From: Methylococcales bacterium
GTDB taxonomy: Bacteria; Pseudomonadota; Gammaproteobacteria; Methylococcales; Methylomonadaceae
Direction: 5' to 3'
Length of the DNA stretch: 64,000 bases
Assembly (NCBI GenBank): GCA_028707085.1
Contig: JAQTUW010000007.1
Coordinates: 1 to 64,000 of the forward strand
The position numbers were made by a program, and so were the translations under genes. The notes under the pieces were generated by a model. That model searched no databases, had not been told where the DNA came from, and was given only the letters and a program-made list of their open reading frames with translations. The number at the start of each line of letters is the position of its first letter. Positions within the stretch are counted from its first letter, which is position 1. Positions 17,707 to 26,429 of the stretch are shown here, piece after piece.

Positions 17707-18162
17707 GTGGAACGCTTTACCATTTCGCTGAGCGATGAACTGGCGGCCGAATTCGATCAATGGATCGAAACCCGGTCTTATTCCAACCGTTCGGAAGCCG
17801 TGCGAGATTTATTGCGCAAGGAGATTGAAACCAAACGCCTGATTCAGGATCAGGCGGTCTACAGTGTCGCCACGCTTTCTTACGTTTATAACCATCACGA
17901 GCGCAATCTGGCGGAACGCCTGGCTCATCTGCAACACGACGCCCATGATCTGGTGGTATCCTCCATGCATATCCACCTCGATCATGACGATTGCGTGGAA
18001 ACCCTGTTTCTGCGCGGTCTGACCCAGCAAATACGCAGCTTCGCCGATAAATTGAGCGCTGAGACCGGCGTCAGGCACAGTGCGATCAATCTTGTGCCTT
18101 TAAAACTGGCCACCGTCCATCATGCTCATGCCGCCCATAGCCATTTTCATCCCCACAGCTAG
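17707..18162 (+). CDS. nikR: Nickel-responsive transcriptional regulator NikR
   Basis: 151-residue ribbon-helix-helix repressor. The N-terminal DNA-binding part is RFTISLSDELAAEFDQWI with SNRSEAVRDLLR. The C-terminal ACT-type domain carries the square-planar nickel ligands His77, His88, His90 and Cys96 (SSMHIHLDHDDC), one residue offset from E. coli NikR. A histidine-rich tail (139-150) is an extra metal-binding feature. The start is GTG at 17707, preceded by an AGAGGAAAG site. It lies immediately before a HupE-like nickel permease gene and a TonB-dependent receptor gene, so it probably represses nickel uptake when nickel is plentiful. A candidate operator lies at 18211-18250. Confidence 0.92.
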   Translation: MERFTISLSDELAAEFDQWIETRSYSNRSEAVRDLLRKEIETKRLIQDQAVYSVATLSYVYNHHERNLAERLAHLQHDAHDLVVSSMHIHLDHDDCVETLFLRGLTQQIRSFADKLSAETGVRHSAINLVPLKLATVHHAHAAHSHFHPHS

Positions 18163-18191
18163 GAGGCGGCCGGAAAGTTAAGAAAATTTTT

Positions 18192-18219
18192 TTGCAATTC
18201 ATACAAAAAACAGTATTAT
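18192..18219 (+). promoter_or_regulatory. Sigma70-type promoter of the nickel uptake genes
   Basis: TTGCAA (18192-18197) and TATTAT (18214-18219) are separated by 16 bases, a good match to the -35 and -10 boxes. The promoter lies in the 142-base gap between nikR and the hupE-like gene and overlaps the palindrome at 18211-18250. Confidence 0.6.
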
Positions 18220-18250
18220 TTTAACAAATGCAATGTTTACCGTAACGCTG
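18211..18250 (+). promoter_or_regulatory. Candidate NikR operator (imperfect 40-bp palindrome)
   Basis: The two 20-base arms, 18211-18230 and 18231-18250, match each other's reverse complement at 12 of 20 positions, with conserved CAG, TTA, TAA and TG blocks. Each arm contains a TTA-N3-TAA or similar core. The element covers the -10 box and the start region of the promoter before the hupE-like gene, as expected for a repressor site. It also holds TATTATT at 18214-18220, like a Helicobacter-type NikR half-site. Binding by the adjacent NikR is inferred. Confidence 0.45.
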
Positions 18251-18304
18251 ACAACTGATACACACATAACCGAGCTCCCATTTATTGATCCCCCATAAAT
18301 AACA

Positions 18305-19696
18305 ATGCAGACCCATTCTTCCATTAAACCAGTAAATTCGTGGCGCAGTCCGGGAACAGGGCTGGTTTCCTATGGTCTGCCGTTGCTATTGCTGCTGGCG
18401 TTTTTGGGTAGGCAGTTAACCGGTGCGGACGGTCTGGGCTGGATAAATGGTTTTACCCATCCGCTCACCGGCTGGGATCATCTGCTGACCATGCTGGCGG
18501 TTGGCGTCTGGGCGGCGCAATTGCGCGGACAGGCGATCTGGATGCTGCCGCTGGCTTTTGTCGGCGTCATGAGTCTGGGTGGCCTTGCCGGGGTGTCCGG
18601 CATTGCTATTCCCAGCGTGGAAGGCATTATCCTGCTGTCTTGTGCGGTTTTTAGCGTACTCATTACCCGCAAAGTCCGTTTTAGCGCAAAAATCAATGTG
18701 CTGATCGTCGCCTTTTTTGCCTTTTTCCATGGCTTTGCCCATGGGCAGGAAATTTCCGCTTCCGCCAGCCTGATTTCCTATACCTTGGGCTTCATGCTGG
18801 CGACGCTGTTATTGCATGGAGCCGGCATATTGATTGCAAAACTGGCGGTGTTAAGCATGGGCTGTTTGCTGACGATTGTTTTTTCCAGCGCTACGATAGC
18901 CGTAGATGAGCCGACAGAGGAATTTGAAGTCAAAAGACCTGCGCTTGCCCAATCCGGTAACCTCGCGGCGCGGATGGCCTCCGATCAATATGCCTATTTT
19001 GCGGTTACTCAAGCCAAATCTTTTGTCTCGGGCTCTACCGGGCAATGTCTCCGTGAGGGTGCCGACATGCCTTCTGCAAAATGCGGCATGGCTGATGGCC
19101 TCAATCACAGAGCTATTGCAGATACGCCATCCAAACCTGTCCATACGCAAATTGAGGCAACCGGCAAAGTCGCGGTTTTAAGCCCAAAGCCTGGATTTGT
19201 CCCGTGCTTGGTCAGTTGGTCGGATCAGCCGATTTCTAACACGGATTATATTGTCAATAATAGTCTGGATTTCAAGCGTTATTATCCGGATATAAACCAT
19301 ACCCCAGGCAAAAATTTGCTCAGCAACGGCGTGGGCCTTACCTCGCCGCCGGTTGTTTATCCTGCTCCAGTTTTTGCCTCGCAAGTTCCCGCCAGTCTCA
19401 GTAATACCGCTTTTATTCCAGCCATTGCAGATTTTCAATCGCAATTGAGCTTTGCCCGATTCCCTGTCGGCAATTTACCGCGTTTTACACTAGAACACTA
19501 TCAGCAGCGCAATGCCCTGCAATGCACCGTCACGGGCGTTTCCTACCGAAATATTTTTGCAGCCAGTTTAATGCGCATTATCGGCTCTGTTCGTGCAGAC
19601 ACGCCGATCTTCAAGCTTGAAGTGGCTGTTACAAACCGGAAAAACCAACCATCAGGCAAATCAACGCCATGGTCGACAATGGCGGTTGCTATTTAA
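18305..19696 (+). CDS. HupE/UreJ-like nickel permease with an unrecognised ~250-residue C-terminal extension
   Basis: 463 residues. Residues 22 to about 200 are a HupE/UreJ-type membrane domain of six or so helices with the family signatures THPLTGWDHLLTMLAVG (51-67) and FHGFAHGQE (141-149), whose histidines and aspartate handle nickel. HupE proteins normally end near here. The remaining part (about 205-463) is polar, has scattered cysteines (for example around CLREGADMPSAKC), and matches nothing I recognise; it may be periplasmic. The context (NikR before, TonB receptor 34 bases after) points to nickel entry for hydrogenase or urease. No ribosome site is obvious at this ATG. Confidence 0.75.
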   Translation: MQTHSSIKPVNSWRSPGTGLVSYGLPLLLLLAFLGRQLTGADGLGWINGFTHPLTGWDHLLTMLAVGVWAAQLRGQAIWMLPLAFVGVMSLGGLAGVSGIAIPSVEGIILLSCAVFSVLITRKVRFSAKINVLIVAFFAFFHGFAHGQEISASASLISYTLGFMLATLLLHGAGILIAKLAVLSMGCLLTIVFSSATIAVDEPTEEFEVKRPALAQSGNLAARMASDQYAYFAVTQAKSFVSGSTGQCLREGADMPSAKCGMADGLNHRAIADTPSKPVHTQIEATGKVAVLSPKPGFVPCLVSWSDQPISNTDYIVNNSLDFKRYYPDINHTPGKNLLSNGVGLTSPPVVYPAPVFASQVPASLSNTAFIPAIADFQSQLSFARFPVGNLPRFTLEHYQQRNALQCTVTGVSYRNIFAASLMRIIGSVRADTPIFKLEVAVTNRKNQPSGKSTPWSTMAVAI

Positions 19697-19730
19697 ACAA
19701 TAATAAAAAAATCATGACAAGGGAGCCAAT

Positions 19731-22217
19731 ATGAAAGCGATCGATACAATATATAAAAAGAAACGGCTGATCATCAGTCTAGGCATTATTCTGGGTTTGA
19801 GCAGTACCGATCTGCTGGCTGCGGCAGATACCGACCAGTCCGGGCAGGTCGAACTGTCAAAACAGATCGCCCAGCCCAGAAAAGCCGGGGCTGCCAGAAC
19901 CAGAAAAGCAAAAAAGTCAGCCGTTTCCAGACAAGTCAGCCAGGACAGTGGGGCAGAGCCGGTTGCGCCACCAGTTCAGACCGTTCCCGATCAGCCGCCC
20001 GGAAAAGATGTTCAGGGCAAACACCCGGAACAGGCCAAAAAGTCCGGCAAGACCGAAAAACATGAAGAGCTGGAAGAAGTCAAAGTCACCACAGGCCGTG
20101 AAAAAAACCTGTTGGGTGTCGCCAGTTCCGCTTCTCAGGGTCAGGTCAGTTGGGAGCAACTGGAATTCCGCAATATTTCCCGTCCCGGCGAGTTGGTGGA
20201 GCTGATTCCGGGCATGATCGCCACCCAGCATAGCGGTTCTGGTAAAGCCAACCAGTATTTTTTACGGGGTTTTAATCTCGACCACGGCACCGACTTCACC
20301 ACGGTGGTGGACGGCATACCGATGAATATGCCGACCAATGCCCACGGTCAGGGCTATATGGATCTCAACAGCCTTATTCCGGAACTGGTGAATACCATCG
20401 ATTACGGCAAAGGCCCGTATTATGCGGAAATCGGCGACTTTTCCGCTGCCGGCTACAGCAGGATGACCACTCGCAAAACCCTGCCGCGCGGCATATTCCG
20501 CTATACCGGCGGTGAATTCGATTACCACCGGGTGCTGGCCGCCAATTCCAGTCAGTTCGGCGACGGCAACCTGCTGTACGCCGGTGAATTCCAGTTCTAC
20601 AACGGCCCGTGGGCGGTGCCGGAAAACTCGCATAAATACAACGGTATGCTGCGCTATACCCTGGATCGGGAAAAATGGGGCATGGCCGTCAACGCCAAGG
20701 GTTACAGCAACACCTGGACAGCCACCAACCAGATTGCGCAAAGCGCTATCGAGAGCGGCCAACTCGGTCTGTACGGCTCTTTGAGCCCCAGCGACCAGGG
20801 CACCACCAACCGCTACAGCTTGTCCGCCAACCTGTGGAACAAGGGCGACAACTGGAAGAACGACGCGAACCTCTATGCGCTGTACTACGACCTCAACCTG
20901 TATTCCAACTTCACAGGCTACCTCAACGGCCCCTGGGGCGACCAGATGAATCAGACCGAGCACCGCATCCAACTCGGCGGCAATTCCGACTATGTCCATT
21001 ACGACAGGCTGTTCGGCTTCGACATGGATAACAGCTTCGGCTTCAACTTCCGTCACGACCAGATCAACGGCCTGGGCCTGTACAATACCGTGAACCGCCA
21101 GTACCTGGACACCATCAGCCTGGCCGACGTGCAGGAAACCACGGCCGGCGCCTATATCAAGAACGAAACGCACTGGATGGAAAAGTTCCGCACAGTCGCC
21201 GCGCTACGGGCCGATATTATCGACATGAACGTGCAGGAACTAGCCAATGGCTATTCGCAGAATTCCGCCGCCTATGCCGGTGCTGGCGCCACCAGCACCA
21301 CGGCGTATTCGCCGGCGCTGACAGTTGGCCAGGTGAGTCAGGCCGACCCGGCGCTGGCGGCGGCCATCAACGCCGCCAACTCCGGCAATGTCTCAAAAGC
21401 CATGCTCAGCCCCAAATTCAGCGCGATTTTTGGGCCGTGGGACAAAACGGAATATTACTTTAACTTCGGCTACGGCTATCACTCCAACGACGCCCGCGGA
21501 ACCACCTACCAGTTTGATCCTAACTTTTCGTCGACCATGCAACTTGCATCGCAGCAGACAGTGACTCCAATGGCCTGGTCGCGCGGCAGCGAGATCGGTG
21601 CCCGAACCAACTTCATCCCCGGCCTGACCAGTACGCTGACCTTCTGGTATTTGCGCTCCAGCCAGGAACTGGTATTCAGCGGTGACTCCGGCACCACTAG
21701 CGTCAACGGCATGTCCGACCGCTACGGCCTGGAACTGACGAACTTTTACAAGCTCAACGATTGGGTTACCCTGGATTTCGACTACGCGCAAAGCCAGGCC
21801 TATTTCGTGAACACGCCGCCGACCGTGGACGGCCAGTGCGTATCGGCTTACGGCCCCTGTACCGGCAAATTCGTGCCCAACTCGATCGGTACGGTCGCGG
21901 CGGCCGGCATACAGGTCACCGCGCCCAACGGCATATTCGGTTCCCTGCGTCTGCGCCACTTCGGCAATTCGCCGCTGGATTCCAACGGCAGCGTGTGGGC
22001 GCCAGACGTCAATCTGGTTACCCTGGGCCTGGGCTACAAACAAAAAAATTACCGACTGGATTTCAATATTTTCAACCTGCTGGGGCAGGATACCAGCGAC
22101 GTAGCCTACGCCTATCAATATTCGTCCAACCCTAACGACCAGGTGGGCTCCTATGGTATGGTTCGCCACCCGGTTCAGCCAAGAATGGCGCGGGCAGGCT
22201 TTACGATCTATTTCTGA
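19731..22217 (+). CDS. TonB-dependent outer-membrane receptor, probably for nickel
   Basis: 828-residue receptor. It has a signal peptide ending near LLAAAD, then an unusually long Lys/Pro/Ala-rich linker (about 34-115), a plug domain starting at EEVKVTTGREKN with the usual LVELIPGMIA and YFLRGFNLDHGTDFTTVVDG blocks, and a large beta-barrel ending in the terminal aromatic ITYF-type sequence (FTIYF). Such receptors import scarce metals or chelates using TonB energy. It lies 34 bases after the HupE-like permease and downstream of NikR, so nickel or a nickel chelate is the likely cargo; specificity is inferred from context. Confidence 0.82.
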   Translation: MKAIDTIYKKKRLIISLGIILGLSSTDLLAAADTDQSGQVELSKQIAQPRKAGAARTRKAKKSAVSRQVSQDSGAEPVAPPVQTVPDQPPGKDVQGKHPEQAKKSGKTEKHEELEEVKVTTGREKNLLGVASSASQGQVSWEQLEFRNISRPGELVELIPGMIATQHSGSGKANQYFLRGFNLDHGTDFTTVVDGIPMNMPTNAHGQGYMDLNSLIPELVNTIDYGKGPYYAEIGDFSAAGYSRMTTRKTLPRGIFRYTGGEFDYHRVLAANSSQFGDGNLLYAGEFQFYNGPWAVPENSHKYNGMLRYTLDREKWGMAVNAKGYSNTWTATNQIAQSAIESGQLGLYGSLSPSDQGTTNRYSLSANLWNKGDNWKNDANLYALYYDLNLYSNFTGYLNGPWGDQMNQTEHRIQLGGNSDYVHYDRLFGFDMDNSFGFNFRHDQINGLGLYNTVNRQYLDTISLADVQETTAGAYIKNETHWMEKFRTVAALRADIIDMNVQELANGYSQNSAAYAGAGATSTTAYSPALTVGQVSQADPALAAAINAANSGNVSKAMLSPKFSAIFGPWDKTEYYFNFGYGYHSNDARGTTYQFDPNFSSTMQLASQQTVTPMAWSRGSEIGARTNFIPGLTSTLTFWYLRSSQELVFSGDSGTTSVNGMSDRYGLELTNFYKLNDWVTLDFDYAQSQAYFVNTPPTVDGQCVSAYGPCTGKFVPNSIGTVAAAGIQVTAPNGIFGSLRLRHFGNSPLDSNGSVWAPDVNLVTLGLGYKQKNYRLDFNIFNLLGQDTSDVAYAYQYSSNPNDQVGSYGMVRHPVQPRMARAGFTIYF

Positions 22218-22330
22218 CAAGGTAGATAAAGTGTTTGCCGAACTGATTTCACCCGGTCTATATTGCAACCAGTTCGGCGCGCCGGTATGGATGAAATTGG
22301 CAAAGCAGACATGACGTATAACTTTTTTGT

Positions 22331-23011
22331 CTACAATTCCACCCATTGCCGCAGCAGATTGTGGTAACAGCCTGCCAGTCTGAGTAATTCCGGATTTTCC
22401 AGGCTGTTCGGCACGGATCGGTGCAGGCCGATGATGGCTTGATCCATGTCGTATAAAATCCGCCGCCGGGCGTCATCGCGGATCATGCTTTGCATCCAGA
22501 AAAAACAGGCTGTGCGGGCGCCGCGGGTCACCGGCGTGACCCTATGCAGACTGCTGGCGGGATATAGCACCAGATCGCCGGCCGGCAGCTTGACATGATG
22601 GCAGCCGTAAGTATCGTCTATCACCAGTTCGCCGCCGTCGTAGTCATCCGGTTTCGACAAAAACAGGGTTACCGACAAATCGGTGCGCATGGGATGGCTT
22701 AAACCGCGTACGGCATTATCGACATGATTGCCGAAACCCATGCCCGTGGCGTAGCGATTGAACAGCGGCGGGTAAATGCGGCGCGGCAGCGCTGCGCTGG
22801 TAAATTGCGGGCAGCGTTCCAGGGCGGCCAGAACCAGATCGCCCAGTTTGTTGGCCAGCGGCGACTGTTCCGTTAGTTGCAGATTGTTCTTGACTGCAGT
22901 GGACTGATAGCCGGCAGTGATTCGGCCGTCAACGAATTCGGCTTGAGTAAGCAGATGATCGATGTGCGCCAGTTCTTCGGCAGTCAGGATATTTTCAATA
23001 TGCAGCAACAT
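22331..23011 (-). CDS. piuC: PiuC/YbiX-type Fe(II)/2-oxoglutarate-dependent PKHD hydroxylase
   Basis: 226-residue dioxygenase of the PKHD-type (YbiX/PiuC) family. Iron ligands H96, D98 and H156 and the 2-oxoglutarate arginine R166 are in place (NHVDNAV, SLHRVTP, GARTACFFW). In other bacteria this enzyme is linked to iron-uptake operons with a catecholate-type TonB receptor, as here. The frame extends upstream, but the ATG at 23011 begins the protein as homologues do. It lies 17 bases after the Sel1 gene and is probably the last gene of the receptor-sel1-piuC operon, likely controlled by iron through Fur. Confidence 0.88.
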   Translation of the reverse strand: MLLHIENILTAEELAHIDHLLTQAEFVDGRITAGYQSTAVKNNLQLTEQSPLANKLGDLVLAALERCPQFTSAALPRRIYPPLFNRYATGMGFGNHVDNAVRGLSHPMRTDLSVTLFLSKPDDYDGGELVIDDTYGCHHVKLPAGDLVLYPASSLHRVTPVTRGARTACFFWMQSMIRDDARRRILYDMDQAIIGLHRSVPNSLENPELLRLAGCYHNLLRQWVEL

Positions 23012-23027
23012 AAATAAGATTGGGTAG

Positions 23028-23963
23028 TTATTCGGAATGGGGGTGCGAGCGCGGTTTTGCCTCCCAGCCGGACTCATTTGCCCTTTGCAGCCAATACGCG
23101 GCTTTTTCGGGATTTGGGTCGCCGGCTACGCCCAGCAGCAAGGCTTGCCCATACCGGAAAAAATCCATGGCCTCACCTTGTTCGCAACAGGATTCGAGCA
23201 CCATCAGGCTACCGGCTTTAAACCCGGCATGGCTGCTGGTCATCAGTACGCTGGCGATTATTCTGCGAATATTCTGATTGCCGTTTCGCGCCGCCTGCAA
23301 AAACCAGTTGGCCGCCTCATCCAGTTCGCCGGCATCGCGCAGGATGCTGGCCCAGTTGTATTGACCGCGAAAATAACCGGCTTCCGCGGATTTACGGTAC
23401 CAGGCGTGGGCGGTTTCAGGGTTTGCGATGACGCCCCAGCCCTCTTCATAACAGCGGGCCAGTAGATTCATCGCCCTGCCATGCCCCTGCATGGCCGCCT
23501 GCCGGTAGCAGATAAACGCCTGCAAGGGATTGCGGGCAACGCCGTTGCCGTCCAGATAGCAGTGTCCCAGATTATATTGCGCCCAGTCATGCCCCCGTTG
23601 CGCCGAGCGCCGAAAATGCTCGAAGGCCAGCGATGGACTGGCGGCTACCCCCCAGCCGTTTTCATAACAGCGGCCCAGCATATTCAGGGCGTCGGCGTCT
23701 CCGCTTGCCGCGGCGCGCTCAAACCAGAAAAAAGCCTCCGTCCGGTTTTGTTTCAGGCCGTCGCCGGCCAGCAGCATGCGGCCCAGGCGCAGTTGCGCTT
23801 CGGTGACGCCCTGGCTGGCTGCCATGCGCACCCAGATCGCGGCATCCTTCTGGTTGCCGCCCAGCAGGCGGTGCAGTTCCTGATCGGTCATGCGCCTGAG
23901 TTTGCCGAGGTAAAGATCGGGTAGCCGCAATGCCGGTATGTTTCTATGGATGACCCTGATCAT
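23028..23963 (-). CDS. Sel1-repeat (TPR-like) protein of the iron-uptake operon
   Basis: 311-residue protein built of about six to seven Sel1-like helical repeats, each with the A-x-x-x-G ... Y-x-x-G-x-G-V pattern (for example LGRCYENGWGV, LGHCYLDGNGV, LARCYEEGWGV). Sel1 repeats are protein-interaction scaffolds. There is no signal peptide, so it is probably cytosolic. It sits between the TonB receptor (12 bases before it) and the PiuC hydroxylase (17 bases after), an arrangement known from fiu/piu loci in pseudomonads and relatives. Its precise role there is unknown. Confidence 0.82.
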   Translation of the reverse strand: MIRVIHRNIPALRLPDLYLGKLRRMTDQELHRLLGGNQKDAAIWVRMAASQGVTEAQLRLGRMLLAGDGLKQNRTEAFFWFERAAASGDADALNMLGRCYENGWGVAASPSLAFEHFRRSAQRGHDWAQYNLGHCYLDGNGVARNPLQAFICYRQAAMQGHGRAMNLLARCYEEGWGVIANPETAHAWYRKSAEAGYFRGQYNWASILRDAGELDEAANWFLQAARNGNQNIRRIIASVLMTSSHAGFKAGSLMVLESCCEQGEAMDFFRYGQALLLGVAGDPNPEKAAYWLQRANESGWEAKPRSHPHSE

Positions 23964-23975
23964 CTGCCTTAACCT

Positions 23976-26174
23976 TTAAAAAACGAAATTGACTGTCAGC
24001 ATGCCGGTGCGTCCGGCGCCCGGAACGGCATGGCTTTCCGATGAGCTGGAATAATAGGCGCTCTGGAAATAATACTTGTTGGTGACGTTATCCAGATTGA
24101 GCTGGAGATTGACATGCGGGGAAACCTGATAAGAGGTCATCATGTTCCATAGCACATAGCCCGCCATGCTGGCCGAATTATCCGGTGACGCAAAGCGCGG
24201 CCCATAGACATAAAGCCCGGTACCCAGCTTCCAGCCGTCAAGCGGCGTGTAAGTGGTCCACAGGTTATAGGTGTCGCTGGCGACATTGGGTACTTTATTG
24301 CCGGCTTCGCTCAGGCCGGTATCCTGGTTGACGCCATTGACGATTTCGGCGTCGAGATGGGTGTAGCCGGTATTGATGTCCCAGTTCGGCGTCAGTTGCC
24401 CATTCAGGGTCAGTTCCAGCCCTCTGACCCGTTCGCTGAAAGACACGGCCTGCAGGGTGGGGTCGTCCGGGTCGGCGACCCGGACATTATCGGCCTGGAT
24501 CTGGAATAATGCGCCGTTCAGGGACAGCCTGCCGTTCCACAGGCTCAGCTTGCCGCCGATTTCCAGATTGGTGGTCTTTTGCGGGGTAAGCGCGGTGCTG
24601 GAGGGCGCCAGGGTCAGATATTGAATGGCCGGATTGTAGGATGTGCCATAGGAAAAATAATAACTTTGCCAGGCAAACGGCTTATAAACCAGCGCTGCGC
24701 GCGGACTGAACAATGAATTGGTTTCCGTATAGGAGTCGCCGGAAGTGTTGGCGTAAAAATTCGATATGAACCTGTCAAAATTCAGCCCGCCGATCACATC
24801 CCACTTGTCGGTGACATGCAGAGTATCCACCGCGTACAGATTGATGTCATCGCCGCGCGAGCCGGGCTGGCTGGCAAGCTGTTGCGGTACGGATGCCTGC
24901 TGTTGCGGATTGGGATTTAGTAGCGAGGTCGGCGAAATCTGATCGATCTGATCCACATAGCGGTTAGTCGTCATGGTTTCGCGGCTCAGACCCAGACCGG
25001 TGACCAGATCATGCTGAAACGCGCCGGTATCGAAACTGTAATTCAGGTTCATTCGGTCTATCAGCAAGGTCGTGGCGCCGGAGCTGCTGGGTTGATCCCG
25101 ATACACCAGAATTTGATCCAGCGGGGTGCCGAGCGCCGGTACACTGGTATAGTCGTTGGTTAGAGTAGGCGCGGTTACCTGATAATTAAAGCCATAGTTG
25201 CCGTAGCGGAAGCTGTTGGTCAGCTTGAGTTTCGAATTAAACACATGCTCAAGACTCGCCGTCACCACATTGGTATTGGTCTGGGTGCGGTCATAATTGG
25301 CCAGGCCGTAAAAATTGTTACGGGCTACCGGCGCCGGCGAACCCCAGAGGAAAGGGATGCCATAATCCGGAATATTGTTTTCTTCCTGATGCAGATAGCT
25401 GAGGGTCAGATGCGTCGGCCCATCCATGCCGAAACTGATCGATGGCGCAAGACCGAAGCGCTGATTCAAAGCCACGTCCCGGTCGGCGATATTGGAGCGT
25501 TCGCCCATGATGGCCAGGCGGACGGCGGTTCCGGAATTGACGACTTCGTTAAAATCGCCGGTCAAACGGGCCAGATCGTTGGTGCCGCCCTTTAAAGACA
25601 CCGTATTCAGCGTGGTGCGGGTCGGCTGCTTGGTTTCCTGGTTGACTAGCCCGGCTGTGGAACCGTAGCCGAACATCATCGACGACGAGCCTTTGATGAC
25701 ATCCACCGAATCCAGGTTGAAACTGTCGCGGGTGTAGCTGCCGGGGTCGCGCAAACCGTCCATAAAAAAACCGTTTTGTACCACCAGTCCGCGCAGATTG
25801 ACATTATCGCCATGCGCGCCGCCTTCTCCGGAGTTCAGGGTAATGCCCGGCACATTGCGTAGCGCATCCTGCAAACGGGTTATGGATTGATCCTGCAATT
25901 GTTCCGTGCCGATAATGTCTATGGCTTGCGGAATGTCCTGAATCGGTGCGGAATATAAATCGAGATCGAGCTTATGCAGATTATGGCTCTCGGTTGCGGA
26001 GGAACCGCTTTCCACCTGCACTTCAGGCAGGATGGCGTCATCATCCGCCTGCGCCGTTTGTGAAACCGTGCCGGAAGCCGCAATGCCGAATACCGTGGCC
26101 CTGACCAGTCCTGGCGGGAATGGCGCAGACAGGGTTCTTCGATTTTTGCTATGCCGGTTACTTTTTATATACAT
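23976..26174 (-). CDS. TonB-dependent siderophore receptor, Fiu/PiuA-like
   Basis: 732-residue outer-membrane receptor. An N-terminal signal region ends near AQADDD. The plug has DIPQAIDIIGTEQLQDQ, the LRNVPGITLNSGEGG block and LRGLVVQNGFFMDGLRDPG, then VIKGSSSMMFGYGSTAGLVN. The beta-barrel ends in LTVNFVF with a terminal phenylalanine. Length and motifs fit catecholate siderophore receptors of the Fiu/PiuA type. It begins a three-gene minus-strand operon with Sel1 and PiuC-like genes. A Fur-box-like palindrome lies about 70-90 bases upstream (26243-26265), so iron-repressed expression is likely. Confidence 0.88.
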   Translation of the reverse strand: MYIKSNRHSKNRRTLSAPFPPGLVRATVFGIAASGTVSQTAQADDDAILPEVQVESGSSATESHNLHKLDLDLYSAPIQDIPQAIDIIGTEQLQDQSITRLQDALRNVPGITLNSGEGGAHGDNVNLRGLVVQNGFFMDGLRDPGSYTRDSFNLDSVDVIKGSSSMMFGYGSTAGLVNQETKQPTRTTLNTVSLKGGTNDLARLTGDFNEVVNSGTAVRLAIMGERSNIADRDVALNQRFGLAPSISFGMDGPTHLTLSYLHQEENNIPDYGIPFLWGSPAPVARNNFYGLANYDRTQTNTNVVTASLEHVFNSKLKLTNSFRYGNYGFNYQVTAPTLTNDYTSVPALGTPLDQILVYRDQPSSSGATTLLIDRMNLNYSFDTGAFQHDLVTGLGLSRETMTTNRYVDQIDQISPTSLLNPNPQQQASVPQQLASQPGSRGDDINLYAVDTLHVTDKWDVIGGLNFDRFISNFYANTSGDSYTETNSLFSPRAALVYKPFAWQSYYFSYGTSYNPAIQYLTLAPSSTALTPQKTTNLEIGGKLSLWNGRLSLNGALFQIQADNVRVADPDDPTLQAVSFSERVRGLELTLNGQLTPNWDINTGYTHLDAEIVNGVNQDTGLSEAGNKVPNVASDTYNLWTTYTPLDGWKLGTGLYVYGPRFASPDNSASMAGYVLWNMMTSYQVSPHVNLQLNLDNVTNKYYFQSAYYSSSSESHAVPGAGRTGMLTVNFVF

Positions 26175-26242
26175 CGTAAAGTCTCCAAAGAGGCTATGAA
26201 AAAGAATGAACCGTAAGAGTAAGGCTATTAAATTCGTTGATA

Positions 26243-26265
26243 CAAATAGTAATGGTTCTCATTTG
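26243..26265 (-). promoter_or_regulatory. Candidate Fur box
   Basis: The minus-strand sequence reads CAAATGAGAACCATTACTAT and continues to TTG. It matches about 12 of 19 positions of the classical Fur consensus and has perfect 5-base outer arms (CAAAT/ATTTG). It lies between the receptor gene and the divergent JmjC-type gene and could serve both. Iron control is inferred. Confidence 0.65.
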
Positions 26266-26429
26266 TAGTGTCAAATCTAAGTGTGTATCGATAGCTTAGC
26301 TGACGAGATATATGGCCCATCCTATTCAGCCTGTCTAGCGCAAAGGCATTCAATGCGCTAAAATTCGAAATGAATCAGTCGCTTTGGATTGATTGTGGGA
26401 ATGACTGAAACTCTGGGCGGAAAAAATCG

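Noticed and set aside
20262..21173. Minus-strand open frame of 303 codons opposite the TonB receptor
   Set aside because: Antisense to a well-defined receptor frame; repetitive Val/Gly/Ala content typical of shadow translation; no start signal.
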